A stretch of DNA of 38,881 nucleotides from Planctomycetota bacterium (GCA_016872895.1 VGYT01000006.1:1-38881); one strand, 5' to 3'. Counted from the first letter of the stretch, positions 16,611 to 25,816 are shown. Translations and numbers: made by a program. The notes: generated by a model from the sequence alone, not told the origin.

Positions 16611-16801
16611 GCGTACGCGGCCCGTGGCCGCCGTAATAAGGTTGCCGGCACATCGCCGATATGTGAAGGTATCCAACCGGATGAGCGTATTCAAGGCGCT
16701 GCCGCCTGCTCACCGGCTTTGTGTCTGAGAGATTTGCCGAACCTCGCGGATTCGGTAAGCCGAGATTACCAGTACGGGTCCCGACGGCGGCGGTGCGGCG
16801 A
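16611..16801. other. Intergenic stretch with an inverted repeat, no gene
   Basis: The 359 bases between the VanZ-like and guanylyltransferase starts are divergent upstream regions. Besides the two repeats listed separately, an imperfect hairpin (TTGCCGAA at 16733-16740 with TTCGGTAA at about 16751-16758) is visible. I found no promoter good enough to call for either gene and no plausible small gene. Confidence 0.4.
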
Positions 16802-16884
16802 CGCTTCAAGGCGGCGGGCGCCGCTTCAAGGCGGCGCGGCGACGCTTCAAGGCGGCGCGGCGACGCTTCAAGGCGGCGCGGCGC
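16802..16884. repeat. Tandem repeat of about 21 bp, four copies
   Basis: The sequence CGCTTCAAGGCGGCG recurs at 16802, 16822, 16843 and 16864, so spacing is 20, 21 and 21 bases. The intervening bases are mostly GCGGCGA. The array ends 36 bases before the guanylyltransferase start codon. Confidence 0.8.
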
Positions 16885-16920
16885 CGCTCCGCAACAGGCG
16901 CAAGGCGGGGAAACGAGTTC

Positions 16921-18045
16921 ATGGGCGAGAACTCTGGCCAGGGCGCACGGGCCGCGACGGCGCAGGATCCGTTCCGCGACGCCGTCGCCGTGCTGATGGC
17001 GGGCGGCGCGGGCACGCGGTTCTGGCCCCTCTGCACGCCGGACGTGCCCAAGCAGTTTCTGCACGGGCTTGCGGCCAAGCCGCTCTACGTCCAGGCCGCC
17101 GAGCGGGCTCGCGGCCTGGTGCCGTGGGACCGCATTCTCGTCATGACCCACGCGCGGTTCGCCAGCCTGGTGCGCGACCAGACGCCGCACGTGCCGCAGG
17201 CCAACGTCATCCTTGAGCCGATGCGGCGGAACACGGCCGCCGCCATCATCCTGGCCGCCGTCATTGTCAACCGCCGCCGGCCGGGAAGCATCATGATCGT
17301 CATGCCGTCTGACCATGTCATCGGCGACCTGGAAGCGTTCCGGCGCACGCTGGCGCGTGCGGCGGCCCGCGCCGGGCGGGGCGGGCTGGGAACCATCGGC
17401 ATCCCGCCGTCCTGTCCCTCGACGGAGTTCGGCTACCTGCGGCTGTCCGGCCCGCCCGGCGGGGACGAGCCGGTGCGGGTCGAGCAGTTCGTTGAGAAGC
17501 CCGACCGCGCCCGGGCCGAGGAGTACGTGGCCTCCGGTCGCTTCCTGTGGAACAGCGGCATCTTCATCTGGCGCACCGAGGCGCTGCTGGCGGCCGCCTC
17601 GCGCCACCTGCCGCAGGTTTACGGCCCCATCGCCGCCCTGGGCCAGGCGGTGGACACCGATGCGTTTGCCGCGCGGGCACGCGAGGCGTTCGAGCGCATC
17701 GAGTCGATCTCCGTGGACTACAGCATTATGGAGAAGACCGAGGACGTGTGGGCCGTGCCGGCGGCTTTTGCATGGAACGACGTGGGCAACTGGCTGACCG
17801 CCGCTGACCTTTTTGCGGCCGACGCCGGCGGCAATCGCGTCCGCGGCCGGGTGATTCTGGACGAGGCCCGCGGCAACCTCATTATCTCGACGTCGGGCGC
17901 GCCCGTGCTTGTGTCGGGCATCAGCGACTGCGTCATCGTGCAAGGTCCCGCCGGCACCCTCATCTGCGGGAAGGGCAGCGTCCCGGGCCTCAAGCCCCTC
18001 GTGGAACGCCTTCTGAGCCGCGACGTACCTGGGCCGCGACCGTAA
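16921..18045 (+). CDS. Mannose-1-phosphate guanylyltransferase
   Basis: A 374-residue cytoplasmic nucleotidyltransferase that makes GDP-mannose from mannose-1-phosphate and GTP, a precursor for EPS and glycoprotein sugars. The nucleotide-binding signature GGAGTRFWP is at residues 28-36, with PKQF at 43-46, EPMRRNTAAAI near 100-110, the FVEKP metal/substrate motif at 190-194 and WNSGIFIWR from 210. The length fits single-domain ManC-type enzymes without the isomerase domain. The start is ATG at 16921 with a GGGG stretch about 10 bases upstream; the first 15 residues are not conserved-looking. The last codons and the TAA stop lie inside a copy of a dispersed repeat (18035-18053). Confidence 0.9.
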   Translation: MGENSGQGARAATAQDPFRDAVAVLMAGGAGTRFWPLCTPDVPKQFLHGLAAKPLYVQAAERARGLVPWDRILVMTHARFASLVRDQTPHVPQANVILEPMRRNTAAAIILAAVIVNRRRPGSIMIVMPSDHVIGDLEAFRRTLARAAARAGRGGLGTIGIPPSCPSTEFGYLRLSGPPGGDEPVRVEQFVEKPDRARAEEYVASGRFLWNSGIFIWRTEALLAAASRHLPQVYGPIAALGQAVDTDAFAARAREAFERIESISVDYSIMEKTEDVWAVPAAFAWNDVGNWLTAADLFAADAGGNRVRGRVILDEARGNLIISTSGAPVLVSGISDCVIVQGPAGTLICGKGSVPGLKPLVERLLSRDVPGPRP

Positions 18046-18095
18046 GGGAGCGGAGCCTTCGGCGGCCACCACGGCACCGCTCCCTTACGGTCGCG
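18035..18095. repeat. Inverted pair of the 33-bp-array core; possible terminator hairpin
   Basis: CGCGACCGTAAGGGAGCGG at 18035-18053 is the exact reverse complement of CCGCTCCCTTACGGTCGCG at 18077-18095. The 19-bp perfect stem encloses a 23-base loop. The left arm contains the stop codon of the guanylyltransferase. The same core makes up the array at 1714-1805. There is no T tract, so a terminator role is possible but unproven. Confidence 0.85.
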
Positions 18096-18141
18096 CCTCT
18101 GATACTGCGCCCGCGCGCTGAAAGGGCGCTGAAAGGTCGGC

Positions 18142-18621
18142 ATGGTCTTGACAGCCGCGGAAGATGATCGCTGGATGCACGAGGCCCTGCGCCTGGCCCG
18201 CGATGCCCTCGCGAAGGACGAGGTGCCCGTCGGTTGCGTCATCGTGCATGAGGGCCGCCTGGTCGGCCGGGCGCACAACCAGCGCGAGACCCTCCGGGAC
18301 CCCACGGCCCACGCCGAGATGATCGCCATCACGCAGGCGGCCGAGGCGCTGGGCTCGTGGCGCCTCGGCGGGTGCACCCTCTACGTTACACTCGAGCCGT
18401 GCGCAATGTGCGCGGGGGCGATGGTCCTGGCGCGGATCGACCGCCTCGTTTACGGCGCGTGCGACCCGAAGGCGGGGGCTGTGCGCTCCGTCTTCCGCTT
18501 CCTGGACGAGCCGCGGCTCAACCACCGCGTCGCCGCCACGGCGGGCGTGCTGGCCGAGGAATGCGGGGCCGTCCTGACGGAGTTCTTTCGGAGCAAGCGC
18601 GGCCGGGAGGAAGCGGACTGA
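18142..18621 (+). CDS. tadA: tRNA adenosine(34) deaminase TadA
   Basis: A 159-residue zinc-dependent deaminase that converts A34 to inosine in the anticodon of tRNA-Arg(ACG). The zinc site is complete: His57 and catalytic Glu59 in TAHAEM, then Cys87 and Cys90 in PCAMC. The VPVGCVIV and [17 protein letters not shown] segments are typical. The length is normal for the family. The start ATG at 18142 has AAAGG upstream; ATG at 18175 would remove 11 residues and is a possible alternative. It stands alone on the plus strand behind the repeat hairpin. Confidence 0.9.
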   Translation: MVLTAAEDDRWMHEALRLARDALAKDEVPVGCVIVHEGRLVGRAHNQRETLRDPTAHAEMIAITQAAEALGSWRLGGCTLYVTLEPCAMCAGAMVLARIDRLVYGACDPKAGAVRSVFRFLDEPRLNHRVAATAGVLAEECGAVLTEFFRSKRGREEAD

Positions 18622-18663
18622 GCCGCAAAGAAGGCGAGGACCGCAAGGAATGCTGACGCCCCG

Positions 18664-20871
18664 CTACGGCGCGGCGCCGGGGGCCTCGCGCAGGGCCTTC
18701 AGGAAGTTCTCGTCCACCTGGCGGCCCAGGCGGCGGCAGGCTTCAACGTCGGAGCGGGCCTTGTCGTACGCGCCGGACTCGTAATAGGCGATCGCCCGGT
18801 TGAGCAGGGCCGGGGCGTAGTCGGGCGCGAGTTGCAGGGCGTGCGTGCAGTCGCGGATGGCCTCGGAAAAATTAGACATAAGGCGATACGTGTTGCCGCG
18901 GTTGCTCCAGGCGGCGGGGTCGGCCGGGCGCAGGTCGATGGCCTTCGAGTAGTCCGCCAAGGCGAGGTCGGGCCGCCGGGCCAGCAGCCGCACCGCGGCG
19001 CGGTTGGTGTATGCGTCGGCGTAATCGGGCGCCAGTTCCAGCGCCCGCGTGTAATCGCCCGCGGCGTCGTCCAGGGCGCCCTCCTCCTGCCGGACGAGGC
19101 CGCGGTTGAACCAGGCCTCGGCGAGGTCCGGCCCCAGGAGCGTCGCCCGGGCGGCATCGCTGGCCGCCAGGTCGTGGCGGCGGAGGCGGCGATACACCTC
19201 GCCGCGATTGCTCCAGGCGGCGGCGTCGTGCGGCGCCAGATCCAGCGCCCGCGTGTAGCCCTCCAGGGCGAGGTCGAGCCGCCCCAGGCGCTGCCAGGCG
19301 CCGGCGCGGCCGCTGTATGCCGCGGCGAACGCGGGCCGCAGGGCGATCGCCTGCGAGAAGTCGCCGACCGCCCCTTCCAGGTCGCCCCGCTGTGCGCGGG
19401 CCAGGCCGCGGTTGTACCAGGCATCGGCGTAGTCGGGGGCCAGCCGGAGGGCCTCGTTGAACTTCTCCAGGGCCTCGGAATCCCGGCCTTCCCGCACCAT
19501 GACGGCGCCCAGGTTCGACTGCGCCCGCGGGTTCTCCGGCCGCTTGCGGACCGTGTCTTCCCAGATTGTGACGGCAGTGCGGTAGTCCTGGTTGCGGCGG
19601 AAGGTGGCGGCGCCAAGCGCGGCCGCAAGGGCGAAGACGGCCGCGCCGGCCAGGACCCGCCCGATGAGTCTCCGCCGCGCGCCCCCTGCCACCGGCCGCG
19701 CGAGGAACCGCGCCCCCAGCGCGTATCCCCCGACCACCGCCAGCGCGACCACGGCCGCCAGCGGCAAATACATCCGGTGCTCAGCGGCCACCTGGCCCAC
19801 GAGCGGCACGATGCTGGAACTCGGCGCAAGGATGGCCAGGAACCAGGCGCCAAGCAGCCCCAGCCCCGGCCATCGCCGCAGGGCCACGCCGGTTGCGGCC
19901 AGCAGGAGCGCCGCTGCCCCGTACGCCGGCGCATCGCCCGGCCTCGCGCCGGCGGTCCAGCCGTAATCCAGCACAAGCGGGTCGGGCCAGAAGCACAGGC
20001 GCAGGTAGTGAACGATGAACGCGGGTTGGGCCGCCAGGTACTCCCAGGGGCTCATGTTAAGTCCGAACCCCGCCGTTCCGCCCCGCTGCCCGGACGCAAG
20101 GAGCAGGGCCGCCAGGATGCCCCACGTGGCCGCCAGCGCCGCGTAGAGCGGCCACCGCCGCCGCAGTGCCTCCCGCAACGACCCCGCCAGAAACGCGCGG
20201 TCGTAGAGCAGCACGATCAACGGCGCTGACGCCACGATCTCTTTGCTTGCCATGCCGAGCGCGCAGGCGGAGGCCGCAGCGGCATACCAGGGGGCGGGCC
20301 GCGCAGATGTCGCACCCCGGACGGCGCTGTAAAGCGTTACCAGGTAGAACAGGCCGCCGAGCGCCTCGGCACGCTGAACCACGTATGTGACCGACTCGGT
20401 TTGAATCGGGTGCAGCGTCCAGATAAGCGCCACGGCCGCGGCCAGGCCCGTCGCGGCCGGACCGAAGCGTGCGGCCATCGCGGGCAGCGCCAGCGTCCGC
20501 CTTACCACGCCGAACAGCGCCAGCGCGGCGGCCAGGTGTACCGCCAGGTTCACCGCGTGATAGGCCCGCACGTCGAGGCCGCAGAAGGCGTAGTTGAGGG
20601 CCAGCGACAGGTTGACGGCTGGGCGGCCGATGACCGTTACGGCCTCGGGCGGCGGCGAGAGGACCGGGCCGGGCGGCCACAGACGCCGGATGGTCGGGTT
20701 CTCGACGATGGAGTTGCGGTCGTCGAAGATGAACGGGACGTCGAACGTGTTCGAGTACGCGGCCGCTCCGCCGACGAGGACGAGCGCGACCGCCGCCGCC
20801 GTCATGCCGCGAGCCGGCGGCAGGGCCGCGGGCGCACCGCCCGGCGCTTCGCGCTCCACACCGCGGCTCAC
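18664..20871 (-). CDS. TMTC-like membrane protein with C-terminal TPR domain
   Basis: A 735-residue protein with about ten transmembrane helices followed by eight TPR units of 34 residues at about 443-715. Features of the TMTC/GT-C class are visible: a first-loop acidic pair (FIFDDRNSI, Asp50-Asp51) and the strongly conserved HPIQTESVTYVVQRAE at 154-169. TMTC proteins in animals are O-mannosyltransferases; the bacterial relatives are mostly uncharacterised. A role in transferring a lipid-linked sugar to exported proteins is an inference. The GTG start at 20871 overlaps the stop of the upstream GH127 gene (GTGA), with GGAGG 12 bases upstream; ATG at 20898 or 20805 are alternatives. GDP-mannose supply is encoded nearby. 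Confidence 0.8.
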   Translation of the reverse strand: MSRGVEREAPGGAPAALPPARGMTAAAVALVLVGGAAAYSNTFDVPFIFDDRNSIVENPTIRRLWPPGPVLSPPPEAVTVIGRPAVNLSLALNYAFCGLDVRAYHAVNLAVHLAAALALFGVVRRTLALPAMAARFGPAATGLAAAVALIWTLHPIQTESVTYVVQRAEALGGLFYLVTLYSAVRGATSARPAPWYAAAASACALGMASKEIVASAPLIVLLYDRAFLAGSLREALRRRWPLYAALAATWGILAALLLASGQRGGTAGFGLNMSPWEYLAAQPAFIVHYLRLCFWPDPLVLDYGWTAGARPGDAPAYGAAALLLAATGVALRRWPGLGLLGAWFLAILAPSSSIVPLVGQVAAEHRMYLPLAAVVALAVVGGYALGARFLARPVAGGARRRLIGRVLAGAAVFALAAALGAATFRRNQDYRTAVTIWEDTVRKRPENPRAQSNLGAVMVREGRDSEALEKFNEALRLAPDYADAWYNRGLARAQRGDLEGAVGDFSQAIALRPAFAAAYSGRAGAWQRLGRLDLALEGYTRALDLAPHDAAAWSNRGEVYRRLRRHDLAASDAARATLLGPDLAEAWFNRGLVRQEEGALDDAAGDYTRALELAPDYADAYTNRAAVRLLARRPDLALADYSKAIDLRPADPAAWSNRGNTYRLMSNFSEAIRDCTHALQLAPDYAPALLNRAIAYYESGAYDKARSDVEACRRLGRQVDENFLKALREAPGAAP

Positions 20872-23267
20872 GGCTTGGATTCGCCTCCGACTTTCCATTC
20901 CAGGATGCCGCCCGAAAAGCCCGCCTGGAGGTCCACTTCCAGGCGCAGGCCGTCGGCCTCTACGGGCGTGAACGTGACGCGGTTGTACTTGTCCCTGGCC
21001 GCGCCGCACTCGGACGCGCCCTCGACGGGCTTCCACTCGCCGCCGACGCGGGCCAGAATGCGCCACGCCCGCGGCGCGCGGCAGCCGCCGCGGCCCGTGT
21101 CGTCGAACCAGTACACCTCCGTGGCGGAGACCTTCGCGGGCCGGGCGAAATCATACTGCACCCACTCCGTCTTGCCCCTGCGGTCCCACCAGGTGAGGCG
21201 CGGAACCTCGTGGTCGCCGGAGTTCGCCGGCTCGATTTGGTCGTTCAGGGCCTGGACGGTGTCGGCGTGCCAGCAGTGCGAGGCGCTTGCGCGGCTGGCG
21301 GCGGCGATGGTGGGCTTGAGAGTTGGCGCGGCCAGGTCGGCCTTCTCGGGCAGCCAGACCATCATCTCGCCCGCCTCGCGGTGGTCCCAGGCGTAGTAGG
21401 GGATGAGCACGAGGTTGGCGGTTTTCGGTTCGGTCCCATCCGGCTGGCGCACCTTGGCCTTCGCCCGGATGACCGTCAGGCCGCCCAGGAGGTCGGCGCG
21501 GTGCTCGGCCGCCAGGGCAGCGTCGGGCGGCATGAAGGCGAACCGGAGGTCCTTGCCGTTGTCGGCGGCCTCGGCGCAGTACACGACGGGCCCGCGCTGG
21601 ACGGCCACGCGGCCGGCGTCGGCCTGGACCTTCGGATGGGCGTACACGCGGCGGACGGGCATCGGCAGGTCAAGGTCCACGCGGTCGCCCTTGCGCCATC
21701 TGCGCGAAAGAAACAGGTAGCCCTTGCGGACGTCCAGCGTGCGAACCGAATCGCCGTTGAGTTTTACAACCAGGGATTCTTGCGGCGGAGGATCGTAGCG
21801 GTAGAGGTCGTCGGCCGACGGCTCCGAGCGGGCCCACGCGGGCACGCGCAGCGCCAGCGTCAGCGCCCCGGCCGGAGCGCCTTCCACCGTTATCGCCACC
21901 TTGCCGTCCCACGGGTAGCGGGTCTCCTGCGCCAGCGCGACGGGGCCGGCCTTGTGCGCGACGCGGGCCTTCCCTCCTGCGTAGAGGTTCACATAAACAG
22001 ACTCGTCGTCGTGGGCGTACGCGAGGCCGGGCAGCGAGGCCATGAACCGCACCACGTTCGGCGGGCAGCACGCGCAGCCGAACCACGCCTGGCGGTGATG
22101 GTTGCCGCGGCTCGCCAGGGGGTTCACGTAGAAGAACCTGCGCCCGTCGAGCGAGACGCCCGAAAGAAACCCGTTGTAGGCCACGCGCTCCACCACGTCG
22201 GCGTACCGCGCGTCGGCCGTCAGGAGGTTCATCCGGTGGCTGAAGAGCGCCAGGCCGATGCCCGCGCACGTCTCGCAGTAGGCCGACAGGTTCGGCAGTT
22301 CGTAGGCGTCGCCGAAGGCCTCGCCTGAGTGGCGCGCCCCCACGCCGCCCGTCAGGTGCATCTTCTTGGTGGCCAGGTTCTCCCAGATCGTACGGAGGGC
22401 CGTGAGGTAGGCGGCGTTGCCGGTGCGTGCGGCCACGTCGGCGGCGCCCGAGTAGAAATACATGGCGCGGACGGCGTGGCCGGCCGGCTCGGTCTGCTCA
22501 ACCAGGGGCTTGTGGTCCTGGGCGTAATCTCCGTAGAGCGTGCGGCCGCAGGCGTTGTGCCCGTGCTCGCCGATGAAGAAGGCCGCCAGGTCCAGGTACC
22601 GCCGCTCGCCGGCGGCCTCGGCCAGTTTCACGAGGGCCAGTTCCGGCTCGGGGTGGCCTTCTATGTCGTGGCGCTTGTCGGGGCCGAAGATGGAGTCGAT
22701 GTGGTCCGCCAGGCGGACGGCCACGTCCAGGAGCGTGCGCCTGCCGGTTGCGCGGTAGTGGGCCACGGCAGCCTCGATGAGGTGCCCGGCGCAGTACATC
22801 TCGTGCTTGCTGCGGCAGTCGGTGAAACGCTTATCAAGCGTCTTGTTGACCGTATAGAACGTATAAAGATATCCGTCCGGTTGCTGGGCGGCGGCAATGC
22901 GTGCGATGACGGCGTCAAGATACTTTTCCTGCTCGGCGTCGGGGTGGGCTGCAAGCGCATATGCGGCGCCCTCAACGACTTTGTACACGTCGGAATCATT
23001 GAAGAAGATGCCCTCGAACTTGCCTTCCATCCTTCCGGCGGCCTTGTCGAAGTTCGTCAGGCGGCCCGTGTCCTCGCACATCTTGAAGTTGTGCGGGATG
23101 GAGGCGGTGCGGTTCGTCTCGAGGCGCGGCGTCCAGAAGGCGTCGGCGAACCGCACGTCCGTAAAGGGCACGGCCGAGAGGCGCTTCAGGGCGGGCTCGG
23201 CGGCGCAGGCGGCCCCGGCCGAGGCAACAACCAGGCCGACGGCCAGCAGTCTGGCGGCGTTCATCAT
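20868..23267 (-). CDS. Secreted GH127-family glycoside hydrolase (beta-L-arabinofuranosidase-like)
   Basis: A 799-residue exported protein with a Sec signal peptide (about 1-22). The (alpha/alpha)6 GH127/DUF1680 core begins at about residue 30. The zinc-thiolate active site of this family is present: Glu332 and Cys334 in CETCAG, and Cys400-Cys401 in CACCPPN. This matches the E-x-C and CC ligands known from HypBA1, where one Cys of the CC pair is the nucleophile. The last about 140 residues look like a beta-sandwich (F5/8 type C-like) sugar-binding domain. Start ATG 23267 is chosen because GGAAGG lies 9 bases upstream. It follows the GH2 gene after 180 bases of palindromic repeats and is coupled to the TMTC-like gene. 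Substrate is not determined; the family also has non-arabinose members. Confidence 0.87.
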   Translation of the reverse strand: MMNAARLLAVGLVVASAGAACAAEPALKRLSAVPFTDVRFADAFWTPRLETNRTASIPHNFKMCEDTGRLTNFDKAAGRMEGKFEGIFFNDSDVYKVVEGAAYALAAHPDAEQEKYLDAVIARIAAAQQPDGYLYTFYTVNKTLDKRFTDCRSKHEMYCAGHLIEAAVAHYRATGRRTLLDVAVRLADHIDSIFGPDKRHDIEGHPEPELALVKLAEAAGERRYLDLAAFFIGEHGHNACGRTLYGDYAQDHKPLVEQTEPAGHAVRAMYFYSGAADVAARTGNAAYLTALRTIWENLATKKMHLTGGVGARHSGEAFGDAYELPNLSAYCETCAGIGLALFSHRMNLLTADARYADVVERVAYNGFLSGVSLDGRRFFYVNPLASRGNHHRQAWFGCACCPPNVVRFMASLPGLAYAHDDESVYVNLYAGGKARVAHKAGPVALAQETRYPWDGKVAITVEGAPAGALTLALRVPAWARSEPSADDLYRYDPPPQESLVVKLNGDSVRTLDVRKGYLFLSRRWRKGDRVDLDLPMPVRRVYAHPKVQADAGRVAVQRGPVVYCAEAADNGKDLRFAFMPPDAALAAEHRADLLGGLTVIRAKAKVRQPDGTEPKTANLVLIPYYAWDHREAGEMMVWLPEKADLAAPTLKPTIAAASRASASHCWHADTVQALNDQIEPANSGDHEVPRLTWWDRRGKTEWVQYDFARPAKVSATEVYWFDDTGRGGCRAPRAWRILARVGGEWKPVEGASECGAARDKYNRVTFTPVEADGLRLEVDLQAGFSGGILEWKVGGESKP

Positions 23268-23312
23268 GGTAGGCATCCTTCCCTGGCCCGGCCAGGGCGA
23301 GCGGCCGGCGGT

Positions 23313-23408
23313 GCGCTTGCCGCAGGCATGCTTTCGCAACGGCGCGAAAGCATGGCACCAGGCGCTTGCCGCAGGCACGCTTTCGCAACGGCGCGAAAGC
23401 ATGGCACC
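23313..23408. repeat. Two 47-bp palindromic repeats in tandem
   Basis: Copies at 23313-23359 and 23362-23408 differ by one base. Each contains the hairpin GCTTTCGC/GCGAAAGC, which extends to ATGCTTTCGC/GCGAAAGCAT in copy 1. A further palindrome, CCCTGGCC/GGCCAGGG, lies at 23281-23297. A third copy of the hairpin is at 27923-27951. The repeats fill the gap between the GH2 and GH127 genes. Confidence 0.85.
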
Positions 23409-23447
23409 CGGCCGTGAGCGACGTATCCGCCGCTCGGCCAGGGGCCG

Positions 23448-25772
23448 TCACTTCGCCTTCGCCGGGACGACTTCAACGATGCCGACGTCAATGTATTGAC
23501 CGCCCCCGGTCTGGCGGCAGTGGACGGCCAGGACGTTCTTGCCGGGCCTGAAAGCCGCCCTGGCTTCGGGCGCGAGCGGCTGTTCGTCGTAGTCGGTCGC
23601 GAAGCCCTTCAGTTGGCATGCCAGGACGCCGTTGATGTAAACCTCGGTATCCTCATCATGGTGCACGCGCAACTGGAGCGCCGAGAAGTCGCCGGCGGGC
23701 ACCTGGAACTCGCGCCGCAGCCAGATGTCGGTCGTCCGCCACTCGGTGCGGACCACGGCGCCGGGCGTGCCCTTGGTGCCGAAACCGCTGCGGCCTTTCT
23801 TCCATGCCGAGTCGTCAAAGGCGGGCTTGGTCCAGTCGCCGGCGGGCTTCTCCGTTACATAGCGCCATTCCTGCGGCGACTCCTCTGCCGTAGGAACCAC
23901 GCTCCGCACGACGGGGGCGGGCGGTACCTTGGAGAAATCGCCGCGGTTGACGGCCGCAAGGCGCTCAACGTCGCCCTTGACCACCCGGTCGTAGGTCATC
24001 AGTCCGTTGCACTCTACTTCAACGTCGGTCGTCTGCGTGTACACGGCGGCGCACAGGCCGGCGGAGTCCTTCAGGTCGTACACCGTTCGCAGAAGTTTTT
24101 CGTAGGTGCGCGTCAGGTGCTCGGCGTCGGCCATGCCCTTGTAGCCCCACGATTCCTTCTTCCACAAGTGGCCCTGTACGGCCAGTCCCAGGCCGCCGAA
24201 CTCGCCCAGCACGGCCGCACGCTTTTCTTCCGTCGGCGGGCACTTGGGGTTGGGGTAACTGTGGATGTCGTGCACGTCGCCCACGCTCGTGTCGGTCCAG
24301 CCGGAAGCGTTATTGACGAGTCGCGACGGGTCCATGTTCTTCACCAGTGCGGTAAGGCGCTCGGTGTCAAACTGCCCCCACCCCTCGTTGAAGACCACCC
24401 ACATGATGATTGAAGGATGGTTGCGCAGGCCCTCAACCATGCGCACGAGTTCCTTCTCAAACTGCCTGCGGGCCTCAACCGCCGCCGCGTCATCCTTCGG
24501 GGTGGGCGGCAGGGGCTTGCCGTCGGGGCCGCGCCGCCGCTCCATGCCGTTTGAGCCGCTCGGCATGTCCTGCCACACGAGCAGGCCCAGGCGGTCGGCC
24601 CAGTAGTACCAGCGCTCGGGCTCAATCTTGACGTGCTTGCGGGCCATGTTCATTCCGAACTTGAGGGTCATCTCAATATCATAGCGCAGGGCCTGGTCGG
24701 TGGGCGCGGTGTAGAGGCCGTCGGGCCAGAAGCCCTGGTCCAGGAATCCCGCCTGCATGACGAACTTGCCGTTAAGCAGGATGCGCGTAACGCCCTGCGG
24801 GTCTTTTCCGATTTCCACCTTGCGCATGCCGAAGTAACTCTGCACGGCGTCGGTCTGGCCCAGGCGCACTTCCAGGTCGTAAAGGAAGGGCGAGTCGGGC
24901 GACCAGAGTTTTGGCTGGGGTATCCGAACCTCCAGCGGCGCATCGGCCGGCCCCGTCGCCTCGGCGACGGGCCGGCCGCCGTCCTTGACCACCGCCTTGA
25001 CCGCTGCCGATTTGCCTTGCGCCTGCGGTTGCACGTCCACGGTGATGCGCACGGCGCTGTTGTCAACGTCGGGCACGATCCTGATGCCGCCGATCCACTG
25101 CTCGGGCACCGGCTCCAGCCACACGGTCTGCCAGATGCCGGTGGTGGGCGTGTACCAGATTCCGCCGGGCTTGTGCACCTGTTTGCCGCGCGGCTGCGGG
25201 CCCGAGTCGGAAGGGTCCCACACCGCGACAACAAGTTCCTGTCGGCCGCCAGGTCTGAGCGCATCGGTTATGTCGCACGTAAACGAGTCGTATCCGCCGC
25301 GGTGCTCGCCCGCCTTCCTGCCGTTGACGAACACGGCGGCCTCCCAGTCAACCGCGCCGAAGTGCAGGAGCAGCCTGCCGCCCGCAAAGTCCGGCGGCAC
25401 GATGAACGTGCGGCGGTACCACAGCCGCTCCTTCTCGCTCACCTGCCTCATCACGCCCGACAGGGCCGCCTCGATGGGGAAGGGCACAAGGATCTGCCCG
25501 TCGAACTTCTCCGGCTGCGGGGCGTCCACGGGCAGGACCGCGTAGTCCCACAGGCCGTTCAGGTTGAGCCACCGCGGCCGGACCATCTGCGGCCGCGGGT
25601 ACTCCGGGTGCACCTTGTCGGGCGACACGTCCTTGGCCCATCGCGTCAGGAGGGGCCCCGCCGCCGGGGCCCACGCTGCCGACGCCGGCTGCACGCACGC
25701 CGCCGACACCCCCAGCACGAGCACCATCGGCCACACCAGCGACACGGCCGCATACCCTTTCGTCGCGCACAT
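23448..25772 (-). CDS. Secreted GH2-family glycoside hydrolase (beta-galactosidase-like)
   Basis: A 774-residue exported enzyme. A hydrophobic signal segment (about 10-30) is followed by the GH2 sugar-binding domain (WYRRTFIVPPDF near 118), an immunoglobulin-like domain and the TIM barrel. The catalytic acid/base is Glu463 in FNEGWGQF and the nucleophile candidate is Glu524 in LGEFGG. A C-terminal beta-sandwich of about 140 residues (IWLRREFQVPAGDFSALQLRV...) resembles a carbohydrate-binding domain. The length is shorter than LacZ (about 1020) and fits the short planctomycete/Bacteroidetes GH2 group. Start ATG 25772 has AAGGA 7 bases upstream and a promoter at 25817-25845. The substrate could be a beta-galactoside, beta-mannoside or beta-glucuronide; I cannot choose. 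Confidence 0.87.
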   Translation of the reverse strand: MCATKGYAAVSLVWPMVLVLGVSAACVQPASAAWAPAAGPLLTRWAKDVSPDKVHPEYPRPQMVRPRWLNLNGLWDYAVLPVDAPQPEKFDGQILVPFPIEAALSGVMRQVSEKERLWYRRTFIVPPDFAGGRLLLHFGAVDWEAAVFVNGRKAGEHRGGYDSFTCDITDALRPGGRQELVVAVWDPSDSGPQPRGKQVHKPGGIWYTPTTGIWQTVWLEPVPEQWIGGIRIVPDVDNSAVRITVDVQPQAQGKSAAVKAVVKDGGRPVAEATGPADAPLEVRIPQPKLWSPDSPFLYDLEVRLGQTDAVQSYFGMRKVEIGKDPQGVTRILLNGKFVMQAGFLDQGFWPDGLYTAPTDQALRYDIEMTLKFGMNMARKHVKIEPERWYYWADRLGLLVWQDMPSGSNGMERRRGPDGKPLPPTPKDDAAAVEARRQFEKELVRMVEGLRNHPSIIMWVVFNEGWGQFDTERLTALVKNMDPSRLVNNASGWTDTSVGDVHDIHSYPNPKCPPTEEKRAAVLGEFGGLGLAVQGHLWKKESWGYKGMADAEHLTRTYEKLLRTVYDLKDSAGLCAAVYTQTTDVEVECNGLMTYDRVVKGDVERLAAVNRGDFSKVPPAPVVRSVVPTAEESPQEWRYVTEKPAGDWTKPAFDDSAWKKGRSGFGTKGTPGAVVRTEWRTTDIWLRREFQVPAGDFSALQLRVHHDEDTEVYINGVLACQLKGFATDYDEQPLAPEARAAFRPGKNVLAVHCRQTGGGQYIDVGIVEVVPAKAK

Positions 25773-25816
25773 GATGAGTCCTTTCCGTTGTGGGCTTGCT
25801 TCGGCTGAGCGGGTGG

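Noticed and set aside
16611-16760. Promoter candidates for the VanZ-like gene on the minus strand (TTGAAT followed 17 bases later by TACCTT)
   Set aside because: The -10 box is poor and no better pair was found, so it is not listed as a feature.
18832-20229. A 465-codon plus-strand frame antisense to the TMTC-like gene
   Set aside because: The minus strand encodes eight regular TPR units in the same bases; this frame shows only biased composition.
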